From Mucilaginibacter lappiensis (GTDB lineage Bacteria > Bacteroidota > Bacteroidia > Sphingobacteriales > Sphingobacteriaceae), in contig NZ_FTMG01000001.1 of assembly GCF_900155965.1 (NCBI RefSeq), positions 620,001 to 684,000 on the forward strand: DNA of 64,000 bases, given 5' to 3'. The position numbers and the translations under genes were made by a program. Each line of letters opens with the position of its first letter. Position 1 is the first letter of the stretch. Positions 53,820 through 63,078 of the stretch are shown here, in pieces. The notes under the pieces were generated by a model. The model was not told where the DNA came from, searched no databases, and saw nothing but the letters and a program-made list of their open reading frames with translations.

Positions 53820-55418
53820 GTGAATTGGCTTATTTTAACCAGCTTTCTTTTTTTTACCAGCATAGTGGGGCTGGTTTCCTGGTATAAATCCAGAAAAAGT
53901 AAGCTCAATACGCTAAACAGTTTATTCCTGGCCGATCGTAGTTTAAGCTTTTTATTGGTAGGCGGAGGCTTGTTATTTACCAACATTAATACAGCCACCA
54001 TCATAGGCGAAAACGAACTTACCTATACGCATAATATGTCGGTGATGGCCTGGGGAATGACCTCAGTACTGGCTATGCTATTGGTTTCTGAATTTTTGAT
54101 GCCGATGTATCTTAGATTGGGGATAGCTACCACACCCGATTACCTTATCGCCAGATACAGCCCAGGCATAGGAAAATTGGTCTCTTTTATTTTTTTGATC
54201 AGCTATATCATTAATCTGTTACCTTCTGTATTGTATAGCGGTGCGGTTGCATTTAACGGGTTGTTTCACTTTTCGGAGATCTGGCATACAGATTACTGGA
54301 CAACCATTTGGATACTCATCTGGGTTATGGGTACTGTTGGTTGCCTTTACTCTTTGCTGGGAGGACTAAAAGCTATTTCCATTTCGGATACCTTGCTTGG
54401 CCTGGGTATTTTTGCAGGCGGCCTCTTTTTACCATTTTTCGGGCTCAAGTATTTGGGGCAAGGCAGTATCATGCAGGGTTTACATACCCTGTTGCATACA
54501 CATCAGGAACACTTAAATAGTATAGGTTCTAACTCAGACCCTATCCCATTCGGTACTTTATTTACTGGTATGTTGTTAGTAAACCTATATTATTGGGGTA
54601 CAGAGCAATATATAGTTCAGCAGGTTCTGGCTTCAAAAGATCTTAAAAGTTGCCAAAAGGGTATAGCGGTAGCCTGTTTAGGAAAACTGATATCACCATT
54701 ACTTTTAAATATACCCGGCTTAATTGCTGTACATATATTTATGCACCTGGATAATTCTGCCGAGGTATTTCCCAAGTTGGATAGTTTGGTATCGCCACCT
54801 TTTATAGCGGGATATATAGCAGCTATCATTTTTGGCGCTGCGCTTACCACTTTCAACGCGGGTTTAAACAGCTCAAGTACCTTATTCGTGCTAAACATTT
54901 ATAAACCCTGGATGGAAAAGCGTTCCAGGCAAACTACCGAAAAAAGCATGATCGGTATAGCTAAAAGATTTGAGATCATCATTTGCTTAACAGCCATGCT
55001 CATAGCCCCTTTCATTATTTTTGTTAAGAATGGTTTTTATACCTATGTACAAATTGTCAACGGTTTTTTCAATGTGCCCATTTTTACCATCATGTTTATG
55101 GGCTTTGTAACTAAAAGAGTTCCGGCTATAGCTGCCAAAATAGGTTTGTTATTTTTTATAGTTGCTTATGGCCTTACCCAATTGGTGTTTGATCTGCACA
55201 TTCATTTCCTGCACATTTTGGCTATATTATTTGTAATAACCTGCGGACTCATGCTGGCTATCGGTAAACTTTACCCCATGCCTGTACCCTATCGACAAAA
55301 GCTTAATAATGTAGTAGATATGAAACCCTGGGAGAACCGGCACATCTATAGCGGAATACTATTATTACTTATGGTATTGATGTTTATTTTGTTTTCTCCG
55401 CTTGTACTTGCAAAATAA
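53820..55418 (+). CDS. sodium:solute symporter family (SSS) transporter
   Basis: Inner-membrane Na+-coupled symporter of 532 residues with about 13-14 hydrophobic segments. The family core is visible as TATIIGENELTYTHNMSVMAWG in part (NTATIIGENELTYTH), LIARYSPGIGKLVSF, GGLKAISISDTLLGLG, YYWGTEQYIVQQVLAS and ALTTFNAGLNSSSTLF. The start is GTG at 53820; the frame is open a little further upstream without a better start. It shares an operon with the GntR-type regulator and probably imports the monosaccharide produced by this locus. Confidence 0.9.
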   Translation: MNWLILTSFLFFTSIVGLVSWYKSRKSKLNTLNSLFLADRSLSFLLVGGGLLFTNINTATIIGENELTYTHNMSVMAWGMTSVLAMLLVSEFLMPMYLRLGIATTPDYLIARYSPGIGKLVSFIFLISYIINLLPSVLYSGAVAFNGLFHFSEIWHTDYWTTIWILIWVMGTVGCLYSLLGGLKAISISDTLLGLGIFAGGLFLPFFGLKYLGQGSIMQGLHTLLHTHQEHLNSIGSNSDPIPFGTLFTGMLLVNLYYWGTEQYIVQQVLASKDLKSCQKGIAVACLGKLISPLLLNIPGLIAVHIFMHLDNSAEVFPKLDSLVSPPFIAGYIAAIIFGAALTTFNAGLNSSSTLFVLNIYKPWMEKRSRQTTEKSMIGIAKRFEIIICLTAMLIAPFIIFVKNGFYTYVQIVNGFFNVPIFTIMFMGFVTKRVPAIAAKIGLLFFIVAYGLTQLVFDLHIHFLHILAILFVITCGLMLAIGKLYPMPVPYRQKLNNVVDMKPWENRHIYSGILLLLMVLMFILFSPLVLAK

Positions 55419-55453
55419 GTTTGGACAATAAATAAAATTATCTATTTTTATAA

Positions 55454-55472
55454 AATAGACCAGAATAGACCA
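55454..55472 (+). promoter_or_regulatory. tandem repeat, candidate GntR-type operator 2
   Basis: AATAGACCAGAATAGACCA is identical to the site before the SusC gene at 47081, and a third partial unit (GAACA) follows. It lies 18 bases before the ATG of the glycosidase gene at 55490, about the same distance as in operator 1. A TTTG at 55420-55423 and TATTTTTA at 55443-55450 may be the -33 and -7 elements just upstream. Confidence 0.6.
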
Positions 55473-55489
55473 GAACATATCTAATTAAC

Positions 55490-56953
55490 ATGAGATCAAT
55501 TGTTTCCTTAATCTACAGAATATTTATTTCTGCAGCATTGCTTGGCTTCATTCTTTTTTCTCCTGCCGTGGCTCAGGATAATGGTGTGAAATTTACCTCG
55601 TCTGATAAAAAAATGGAGCAGGCTTTTGTGTGGGCCAAAAGTATGGCTTTATACTATAAAGGTAATGCTAAAGATCCCGTAGGCCCATGGTATGAATCGG
55701 CATTACCACCCCGCGATGCTTTTTGCATGCGCGATGTGTCCCATCAAAGCATTGGTGCCGAAGTATTAGGTCTAAAAGAGGAGAACCGTAACATGCTCAC
55801 ATTGTTCGTAAACAATATATCAGCATCAAAAAATTGGTGCTCCTACTGGGAGATCAATAAATCGGGGAAACCAGCACCAGAAGATTATAGGAACGACCGC
55901 GAATTCTGGTATAATCTGCCTGCTAATTTTGATGTATTGAATGCCAGCTGGAGGCTTTACTTATGGACAGGCGACAAGTATTATATCAACAACCCCGCAT
56001 TTGTGCATTTTCAGAAAAAAACGGTAAATGATTATATAAATGCCTGGGTACTATCTGCCGATTCTATTTTAACCAGGGCAGCTCACCCCAATGCGCCGGT
56101 TCCTTTTAATGAAAGTGATTCTTTTCACCGCTGTCGTGGTTTACCCTCCTACTCTGAAGGGGTTCCTAATTTAAAAACAGGTGCCGACCTGGTAGCTGCA
56201 TTATACAGGGGTTTGCTAACCTATGCCGCTATATTGACAGAAAAAGGCCGACTTAAAGAAGCTGCTGTATATACTCATAAAGCTGAAAAGTACCAGCAAC
56301 AACTGGATGCTGAATGGTGGGATGAAAAGGATAAATTATATTATACCTACTATAGTAACGACGGTCATTTTGGTAAGGATGAGGGCGAAACTTTTTTACT
56401 TTGGTTTGATGCTTTGAAGTATAATGCCCGTGTAACGCAAACATTAACACACCTCAGCTCCAAAACCTGGAATGTGGAAAACACATCATACCTTCCGCTT
56501 ATATTTTATAACAAAGGCTCCTGGGACAAAGCAAGAGATTATATTATGTATCTCTCCAACGAAACTACTGCAAGAAGAGAATATCCGGAGGTTTCTTTTG
56601 GCGTGATAGAAGGTATTGTTCAGGGATTAATGGGCATTACACCCGATGCACGTACACATAGTATCAGTACTATGTATAAAACGGAGCATGTAGGTACCGT
56701 GACTATCAGTAACCTGCCTCTGTTGAATACGCTAATAAATGTGACACACCTTGACACACATCAATCTGCATTGACTAATAACGGAAAGCAGCAATTAAAA
56801 TGGAAGGCCATGTTTTACGGTGGTTATCACCATGCTTACGCCAATAATAAAGCTACAATCGTCAGGCAAGAAACGGATTCACAGGGAAAGATAATATCTT
56901 TTATAGAGATAATCGTTAAGCCCGGTCAGCAGGTAAAAGTTAGCGTAAAATAA
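55490..56953 (+). CDS. predicted six-hairpin (alpha/alpha)6 glycosidase, secreted
   Basis: Secreted protein of 487 residues with a signal peptide ending SPAVAQ. The sequence has repeated amphipathic helices with acidic-aromatic motifs typical of (alpha/alpha)6 barrels: GPWYESALPPRDAFCMRDVSH near 60, DREFWYNLPANFDVLNASWRLY in part (FWYNLPANFDVLNASW), GVPNLKTGADLVAALYR and EGETFLLWFD. Candidate catalytic acids are the Asp of MRDVSH and the Glu of KDEGET. I cannot assign a numbered GH family. It is first of two genes downstream of operator 2. Confidence 0.6.
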   Translation: MRSIVSLIYRIFISAALLGFILFSPAVAQDNGVKFTSSDKKMEQAFVWAKSMALYYKGNAKDPVGPWYESALPPRDAFCMRDVSHQSIGAEVLGLKEENRNMLTLFVNNISASKNWCSYWEINKSGKPAPEDYRNDREFWYNLPANFDVLNASWRLYLWTGDKYYINNPAFVHFQKKTVNDYINAWVLSADSILTRAAHPNAPVPFNESDSFHRCRGLPSYSEGVPNLKTGADLVAALYRGLLTYAAILTEKGRLKEAAVYTHKAEKYQQQLDAEWWDEKDKLYYTYYSNDGHFGKDEGETFLLWFDALKYNARVTQTLTHLSSKTWNVENTSYLPLIFYNKGSWDKARDYIMYLSNETTARREYPEVSFGVIEGIVQGLMGITPDARTHSISTMYKTEHVGTVTISNLPLLNTLINVTHLDTHQSALTNNGKQQLKWKAMFYGGYHHAYANNKATIVRQETDSQGKIISFIEIIVKPGQQVKVSVK

Positions 56954-56986
56954 TAAAACATCAATCAATCCTTACAAAAACATTTA

Positions 56987-59038
56987 ATGAAATCATCCTT
57001 GCATAAACTTTTGCTTATACTATTAACATTCCTTATACAGGTACCCCTATCCTACGCTCAGCACCTATCATTGCCTCAACAAAATGACAGATGGCTTTTG
57101 CAATCCAATGGCAGCATCACCTGGAATATCAGTAACCGTTTACCACATGCCGATCATATAGAAATGTCCGGAGAGAAAGTATCGCTATGGGTGGCTTATA
57201 GTGTAGATAATTCCAAAGTTTGCCACATTACCCGTACTATAGTTTTCCCTACCTTTCGCATGCTTCCTGATGATACACGCAGTCACATTGCTTATACATT
57301 TGACGATAACGCTTTACCCAGGATGTATGTAGACGGCCGACTGTTACGGCCGGATCCTTCAGCAGCAAGCACTGGTGTACAGGTAAAAAGCATTAATCAG
57401 CATGGTATCATGCGTATGGAGGAACAGGTAGGCGATCAGAAATCCGTTAAAATAGAACGTTCTTTTTTCCCATCTGTAGACAAACCCCTCGCTATTGAAA
57501 AATATAAGTTCATCAATACCGGTAATAAACCAGTAACTATTTTCGTAGAGCATTTGAAACGGGAGGCTACTACCGATACTATCAGAAGTAAGGGTGGCCC
57601 ACACACCATTATTATTCAATCTTTAAATGATGGCAGCAGGATATTGCAACCGGGACAGTCATATACTTTTTCCGTTTGCTACCAGGCTACTGATCATCCC
57701 ACATCCCTCCTGCCCATTGATCCTGAACTGGAAGAAAAAGCCCGTCAAAACCGTATAGCCGAAATTGAGGCGCCTTTACAGTTGCAAACACCAGATAGCA
57801 TATTGAATGCCATGTTTGCTTTTGCCAAGATCAGGGCTACGGAAAGTATTTTTAAAACCGAGGGAGGATATATGCACGGCCCGGGTGGTTTATCCTATTA
57901 TGCTGCTATCTGGGCCAATGACCAGGCCGAATATATCAACCCGTATTTTGCCATTTCGGGTGACCGGATTGGAAATCTCTCCGCAATGAATGCTTACCGG
58001 ATGTTTGCCCGGTATATGAATCCGGATTATAACGCTCTGCCAAGCTCCATTGTAGCCGAAGGTGATACCGTTTGGAAAGGCGCCGGTGATCGTGGCGATC
58101 AGGCCATGATAGCCTACGGAGCATCGAGATATGCACTTACCTATGGCAATGCCGATTCAGCAAAAGTCCTATGGCCACTTATCTCCTGGTGCCTGGAGTA
58201 TAGCCGCAGACATATCAACACACAAGGCGTTGTAGAGTCAAAAAGTGATGAGTTGGAAGGTCGTTTCCCCTCAGGTAAAGCTAATCTATCCACCAATTGC
58301 CTGTATTACGACGCGCTGATATCATCAGCTTTACTTGGCCGGCAATTACAACTACCTAAACAACAAACTGATCTATACACAAAACAAGCTGCCCAGCTTA
58401 AAGAAAATATTGAAAAATACTTTGGTGCTGATATAGCCGGATTTCATACCTATAAATATTACGAAACCAATGACGTTTTGCGTGCCTGGATCTGTATGCC
58501 GTTGACTATGGGTATATATGATCGAAGCAAAGGTACTATTGATGCCCTATTTTCGCCCCAGCTCTGGACTGCCGATGGTTTAGCCACGCAAGCCGGGCAG
58601 GATACCTTTTGGGATCGCTCTACCCTTTATGCGCTCCGGGGTGTGCTGCAAGCGGGGGCTACTGAACAAGCCATGACTTTTTTACAGTACTATTCACGCC
58701 GCAGGCTTTTGGGCGAGCATGTGCCCTATCCTGTAGAAGCTTATCCCGAGGGAAACCAAAGGCATCTTTCTGCCGAAAGTGGTTTGTACTGCCGGATATT
58801 CACAGAAGGCTTGTTTGGCATCAGGCCTACAGGGTTTCATTCATTTACGCTAAGCCCCAGGTTACCGAAAAACTGGAATTTTATGACACTGAGAAATATT
58901 AAAGCTTTCGGTCGCTCCTTTGATATTACAGTTATCCGGAAGGACGTTAATGAGGTGGTCACTGTTATACCCGCCGGTGGTAAAGTCATCCAAAAAACAT
59001 GGGCAGGAAAAGTTCCAATGGAATTTAAACTCGAATAG
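56987..59038 (+). CDS. predicted six-hairpin glycosidase (rhamnosidase/trehalase-like fold), secreted
   Basis: Secreted protein of 683 residues with a signal peptide ending LSYAQ. An N-terminal beta-sandwich (about 25-250) precedes an (alpha/alpha)6 domain beginning near 265 with AFAKIRATESIF, GPGGLSYYAAIWANDQAEYI and GDRGDQAMIAYG, and a short C-terminal beta domain (GFHSFTLSPRLP). The Asp and Glu of WANDQAE and AEGDTVWKGAGDRGDQ are candidate catalytic residues. Layout resembles GH78-like or other six-hairpin enzymes but no family is certain. It starts 34 bases after the preceding gene and ends 62 bases from the convergent DUF5690 gene. Confidence 0.65.
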   Translation: MKSSLHKLLLILLTFLIQVPLSYAQHLSLPQQNDRWLLQSNGSITWNISNRLPHADHIEMSGEKVSLWVAYSVDNSKVCHITRTIVFPTFRMLPDDTRSHIAYTFDDNALPRMYVDGRLLRPDPSAASTGVQVKSINQHGIMRMEEQVGDQKSVKIERSFFPSVDKPLAIEKYKFINTGNKPVTIFVEHLKREATTDTIRSKGGPHTIIIQSLNDGSRILQPGQSYTFSVCYQATDHPTSLLPIDPELEEKARQNRIAEIEAPLQLQTPDSILNAMFAFAKIRATESIFKTEGGYMHGPGGLSYYAAIWANDQAEYINPYFAISGDRIGNLSAMNAYRMFARYMNPDYNALPSSIVAEGDTVWKGAGDRGDQAMIAYGASRYALTYGNADSAKVLWPLISWCLEYSRRHINTQGVVESKSDELEGRFPSGKANLSTNCLYYDALISSALLGRQLQLPKQQTDLYTKQAAQLKENIEKYFGADIAGFHTYKYYETNDVLRAWICMPLTMGIYDRSKGTIDALFSPQLWTADGLATQAGQDTFWDRSTLYALRGVLQAGATEQAMTFLQYYSRRRLLGEHVPYPVEAYPEGNQRHLSAESGLYCRIFTEGLFGIRPTGFHSFTLSPRLPKNWNFMTLRNIKAFGRSFDITVIRKDVNEVVTVIPAGGKVIQKTWAGKVPMEFKLE

Positions 59039-59100
59039 ACCTATTAACTTCAATTCTCAGAAAAAACGAAAAAGAATGCATATTCAAAATACTGCGATAA

Positions 59101-60402
59101 TTAAATAATCTTATCCAGCTCCCTTGAAACCAAACCCTTGTCCCATAACTTTCGGTTAAAGAATATGGCAACAAGTACCAGTAATGCAACACACAAAATG
59201 GTAAGCAGATAGCTAAATTGCATCAAGACTTTGCTCCAGCTTAAATCCCTCATGAAAAATTCTTTGTAAAGTAATAAGCCAACGCTGCCCAAATAACCAA
59301 CAGAATCGCATATATATACAAAGAACCCGGCATTGGCTTTTAATTTAAATAAAGCGATCATCCGTTCAAACAAAACTACCTGAATTGGCGTGTAGGCTAA
59401 AAACATTCCCATCCCTACCAGGAGCATCCACCAGAAAGGACCTAATACATGGAAATGAAAAAGTAATGTGCTACCACCACTGATCAATAAGCCCAAAACA
59501 ACCAGATATTGTGTAGCCCAGAAGCCTTTGATATTGCTACGGATAAGTGACAGACAACCTATAGCTGCCAATACAATGACTCCGGAAATGGCTTCCGTTA
59601 TTGAAAAAACAGTTTTGTCCCAATGAGGCGCTATTTCATTCCATATCTCTACCGAGAAATTATCGCGAAAATCACGCATGGTAGTTAATATGGTATAAAC
59701 CAATCCTGTACCTATTATAGCGGGGCCATACTCTTTTAAAATGATCCGCTTGTCCTCTTTGGTCATTGCTACACGTTCTACCCGTAATAATTTATCGGTT
59801 TCTGTAGGATTGGGCACTACCGAAAGCATCCACACAAACAGGAGAAATAAGGGTAAAAAAATCAGGCCTATAACACAGGGCATCCAAAACTCAGAAACCA
59901 GTGGAAACCAGCCATGAACCATAAAATAGATGGTTTTTAAAATACCTGATGATACAATGAGGCTAATACTTAAACCCATGGCCAGCATTTCGGTAAAGCG
60001 CCGGCCTTCGAGATAACTGAAAACAATTCCCCATACCATACCCAGCGGTAACCCATTCAGGAATAAAAAAACGAAATTATAAGGATAGGGAACTAAGCCA
60101 AATAGAATCAGGGCGAGTTCGGCAAAAACAATGAGTTTAATGATCAACTTTACCCTGCCAGATGCTTTAAGCTCTGAAATAACCTTAATACCGATGAATT
60201 TTGACACCATATAACCCAGTACCTGGGTAATGATCAAAACAGCCTTGTAGTCAATACCCCAGAGCATCAGCCCAGCGTAAGTACCGCTGGTAAATGGCTT
60301 TCGGAAAGCATACATACAGAAATATGTGCCAAAAGCCGCCAGCATACACCAACATATGAAGAAAACTTTTGACTGCACAAGTAGCTTATTTATTTGCTTC
60401 AT
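59101..60402 (-). CDS. DUF5690 family membrane protein, second intact copy; candidate phosphonate transporter
   Basis: Polytopic membrane protein of 433 residues, about 12 hydrophobic spans, clearly paralogous to the protein at 24689-25981: FGTYFCMYAFRKPFTSG near the N-terminus, GLPLGMVWGIVFSYLEGRRFTE mid-protein (in part), and FERMIALFKLKANAGF plus YICDSVGYLG near the C-terminus. It is the last gene of an operon with phosphonoacetate hydrolase, phosphonoacetaldehyde dehydrogenase and a TIGR03364 oxidoreductase, 26 bases after the last. Import of an aminophosphonate is the simplest role, inferred from context. Confidence 0.78.
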   Translation of the reverse strand: MKQINKLLVQSKVFFICWCMLAAFGTYFCMYAFRKPFTSGTYAGLMLWGIDYKAVLIITQVLGYMVSKFIGIKVISELKASGRVKLIIKLIVFAELALILFGLVPYPYNFVFLFLNGLPLGMVWGIVFSYLEGRRFTEMLAMGLSISLIVSSGILKTIYFMVHGWFPLVSEFWMPCVIGLIFLPLFLLFVWMLSVVPNPTETDKLLRVERVAMTKEDKRIILKEYGPAIIGTGLVYTILTTMRDFRDNFSVEIWNEIAPHWDKTVFSITEAISGVIVLAAIGCLSLIRSNIKGFWATQYLVVLGLLISGGSTLLFHFHVLGPFWWMLLVGMGMFLAYTPIQVVLFERMIALFKLKANAGFFVYICDSVGYLGSVGLLLYKEFFMRDLSWSKVLMQFSYLLTILCVALLVLVAIFFNRKLWDKGLVSRELDKII

Positions 60403-60428
60403 ATGGTGGCGATAAAACTGGCTAATGA

Positions 60429-61589
60429 TCAGTTGTATATTCCTTGTATACTAGCTTCGGCATAACCGCCCGAGCAGGTCATTCCTTTACCACCTATGGC
60501 CGTACGGATATGTATACGACTTTCTATATCCATTTCTACCACATGCTTGCTGTTATGCTGCGGATAAACACCGGCCCATGTTGATGCTATTTTGCTAACA
60601 TCGAAACCCACGATATTTTGCGCCTCTTTCAACATCAACTCATTAATGTGGCCATTAACATCAAAACTCAGATCGTCTGAATGGTTTACATCGGCATATT
60701 CATGAGAATCGCCAATAATAATAGAACCGTCAACAGCTTTTTTAAACAGGATGTGCACGCCCCATTTTTTTAGTTCGGCATAATGTTCAGGTGTTGTAAG
60801 TTTGGCAAACGAAGGACATTCCTGGAAGGACTCATACCTACGGATAGACAAGCCTGTTAATATATTGCCTTCTAATTGTACCTCCGGCATCGGGACAGTC
60901 CGCATCATTTGTAATTTGCACAAGATGATACCGCTATTTTTAAAATGATCGGCAAACAGCAATTTGTATTCCCCCCCATTGCACACAATTACCTTATCGG
61001 CAGTAAATTTTTGTTTGGATGAAGTTGTTACCTCCACATGGTCACCGATAACCTCACAATCGATAATAGCTGTTGCAGGTTTGTAAGTAAGCTGAGAGTA
61101 TTTGGTAACAGCATACTTAATCAAACGATATATAAGCTTGTCCGGTTCCACACTTAATTCCTGCGGAAAAAAGATTCCTCCTTTGCAATATTCATTATTC
61201 AGAGCCGGCCATTTAGTTAAACAGTCTTTTGCCGATAATAACTCCGCCTGATAACCAAAGGTATCCATACGCTCTTTTAATTCATGAGCCAGCTGTAACT
61301 CCTCCGGATCAGACGCCAGGTAAACACTACCGTTATTACGCACGCTGATATCAAATTCCTGCTGAATCTCTTTATAAAGCTCGGCCGTTCTGATGGCATA
61401 AGGAAGCCAATCTGAAGACATTCCGGAAGTTACAACCTGACCAAAGTTTCTGACAGTTGCACTTACAGGATACTGATCTTTTTCAGTCAGCAGTACTTTT
61501 TTTCCTAAACGAACAGCATGCAGGGCATGGAATGTACCTAGTATACCAGAGCCAATTACTATTAAATCGTATGTTGATGAATTATTCAT
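60429..61589 (-). CDS. FAD-dependent oxidoreductase, TIGR03364 type (phosphonate-associated)
   Basis: DAO-type flavoprotein of 386 residues. The N-terminal Rossmann motif is VIGSGILGTFHA with the acidic strand end LTEKD, and the C-terminus has the FAD-contacting GGKGMTCSGGYAE. The family is known for gene linkage to phosphonatase-like enzymes and is proposed to oxidatively deaminate an aminophosphonate related to 2-aminoethylphosphonate. Here it is next to phosphonoacetaldehyde dehydrogenase, so its product is probably phosphonoacetaldehyde. No PhnW transaminase gene is in the window. Spacing of 9 bases to the upstream gene indicates one operon. Confidence 0.83.
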   Translation of the reverse strand: MNNSSTYDLIVIGSGILGTFHALHAVRLGKKVLLTEKDQYPVSATVRNFGQVVTSGMSSDWLPYAIRTAELYKEIQQEFDISVRNNGSVYLASDPEELQLAHELKERMDTFGYQAELLSAKDCLTKWPALNNEYCKGGIFFPQELSVEPDKLIYRLIKYAVTKYSQLTYKPATAIIDCEVIGDHVEVTTSSKQKFTADKVIVCNGGEYKLLFADHFKNSGIILCKLQMMRTVPMPEVQLEGNILTGLSIRRYESFQECPSFAKLTTPEHYAELKKWGVHILFKKAVDGSIIIGDSHEYADVNHSDDLSFDVNGHINELMLKEAQNIVGFDVSKIASTWAGVYPQHNSKHVVEMDIESRIHIRTAIGGKGMTCSGGYAEASIQGIYN

Positions 61590-61598
61590 AATGATTTT

Positions 61599-63047
61599 TT
61601 ACCAGGGCATTGAAAATGTTTTTACTGTAGTGAAGCACTTAATCGCTTCGATCACTCCTTCTTTTATTCCGAGACCAGAATCCTTGATGCCTCCAAAAGG
61701 AGAATTCTCTATCCGGTAACCAGGAACTTCATTGATATTAACTGTACCAACCTTTAGTTCCTTCACAAAGCGGATAGCATGCTCCATATTATTAGTGACC
61801 ACCCCTGACGATAAGCCAAAAGCAGTTGAATTAGATAAGGAGATTGCATCATCAATATCTTTAAAGGTGAGTATTGGGGCCAAAGGCCCAAAAGATTCCT
61901 GAACAATCATTTGCGCATCCCTTGGAACATCCACGATCACAGTAGGTTGTAACAAAGCACCAGTGCGTTTACCTCCCAATAAAACCCTGGCTCCACGGGC
62001 AACCGCTTTATCGACAACACTTTCCAGATATAGAGCCGATTGCTCATCAATTACAGTCCCTACTTTAGTTTCAGGATTAGCCGGATCACCACAAGTATAT
62101 TCTTTTGCTTTTTCAACAAAACGTTTGGTAAATTCTTTTGCAATGCTTTCCTGAACCAAAATACGCTTTACAGCAGTACAACGCTGACCTGAGTTTCGGA
62201 AAGATCCTTCTGCAGCCAATGTAACTGCCAAATCAAGATTGGCATCTTCTAATACGATCAAAGGATCATTACCACCAAGCTCCAAGATCACTTTTTTATA
62301 TCCTGCGGTTTGCGCTATCTTCTTTCCAACAGCTACACTGCCCGTAAACGACACCAAATCAACCCTCGGATCCTGCACCAATGCTTCGGCAACATCTTTA
62401 GTATCTCCCAAAAGAACACTTAGCATATAAGTTGGCAAACCAGCTTGGTACAATAACTCCACCAAACGAATGGCTGTTAAAGGCGTTTTTTCCGAGGGTT
62501 TTAGTATAACCGGCGTACCCGCGGCTAATGCCGGAGCAATTTTATGAGCCACCTGGTTTAATGGGTGGTTAAATGGAGTAATAGCAACTGCCAGTTTTAA
62601 GGGTTCACGTAAGGTGAATATCTTACGTTGTTTGCCATTAGGGGATATGTCACAGGAAAATACCTGTCCATCATCTTTTAAACATTCCATGGAGGCAAAT
62701 AGCAGTACATCGTGTGCACGACCAATTTCGTAACGGGCCTCAGTAATACATAGTCCCGCCTCAGCAGTGATCAATTGGGCGAACTCTTCTTTTCTTTCCA
62801 ACAGCATGGTTCTGGTTTTATCCAAAACGCTATATCTTTCGTAACGGGTCAATACCCTCCCACCTTTTAAAGCTATATCAATAGCGGCTTGAGTATCATT
62901 CAAACCCGCCATTTCTACGGTGCCCACCAGGTGTCCGTTATAGGGATTATTAACCGCTAGTGTTTTCCCGGATATTACCGGCTTACCGGCAATTAACGAA
63001 GCTGATTTGATTATATTTTCAGTGGTTATCAACGTTTCTTCTTTCAT
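61599..63047 (-). CDS. phnY: phosphonoacetaldehyde dehydrogenase
   Basis: Aldehyde dehydrogenase of 482 residues, cytoplasmic, predicted to oxidise phosphonoacetaldehyde to phosphonoacetate with NAD+. The catalytic Cys290 is in SGQRCTAVKR, Glu256 in LELGGNDP, the oxyanion Asn160 in TPFNHPLN and Lys183 in LKPSEKTP. The His in FNHP and the Arg just before the Cys fit the phosphonate-binding residues of PhnY. Its position between phosphonoacetate hydrolase (31 bases) and the TIGR03364 oxidoreductase (9 bases) supports the assignment over a generic aldehyde dehydrogenase. Confidence 0.86.
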   Translation of the reverse strand: MKEETLITTENIIKSASLIAGKPVISGKTLAVNNPYNGHLVGTVEMAGLNDTQAAIDIALKGGRVLTRYERYSVLDKTRTMLLERKEEFAQLITAEAGLCITEARYEIGRAHDVLLFASMECLKDDGQVFSCDISPNGKQRKIFTLREPLKLAVAITPFNHPLNQVAHKIAPALAAGTPVILKPSEKTPLTAIRLVELLYQAGLPTYMLSVLLGDTKDVAEALVQDPRVDLVSFTGSVAVGKKIAQTAGYKKVILELGGNDPLIVLEDANLDLAVTLAAEGSFRNSGQRCTAVKRILVQESIAKEFTKRFVEKAKEYTCGDPANPETKVGTVIDEQSALYLESVVDKAVARGARVLLGGKRTGALLQPTVIVDVPRDAQMIVQESFGPLAPILTFKDIDDAISLSNSTAFGLSSGVVTNNMEHAIRFVKELKVGTVNINEVPGYRIENSPFGGIKDSGLGIKEGVIEAIKCFTTVKTFSMPW

Positions 63048-63078
63048 TGTCCTCTTAAAAATTCATTTGTGCCCCTGA

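Noticed and set aside
47045..55472. The paired AATAGACC repeats as mobile-element ends or attachment sites
   Set aside because: They are direct, short, sit at matching distances from start codons, and the DNA between them has no integrase or transposase, so a regulatory role is more likely.
59032..59048. GAATAGACCTATT near the end of the second six-hairpin glycosidase gene
   Set aside because: It shares GAATAGACC with the GntR operator motif but is a single unit overlapping the stop codon, not in tandem and not before a gene.
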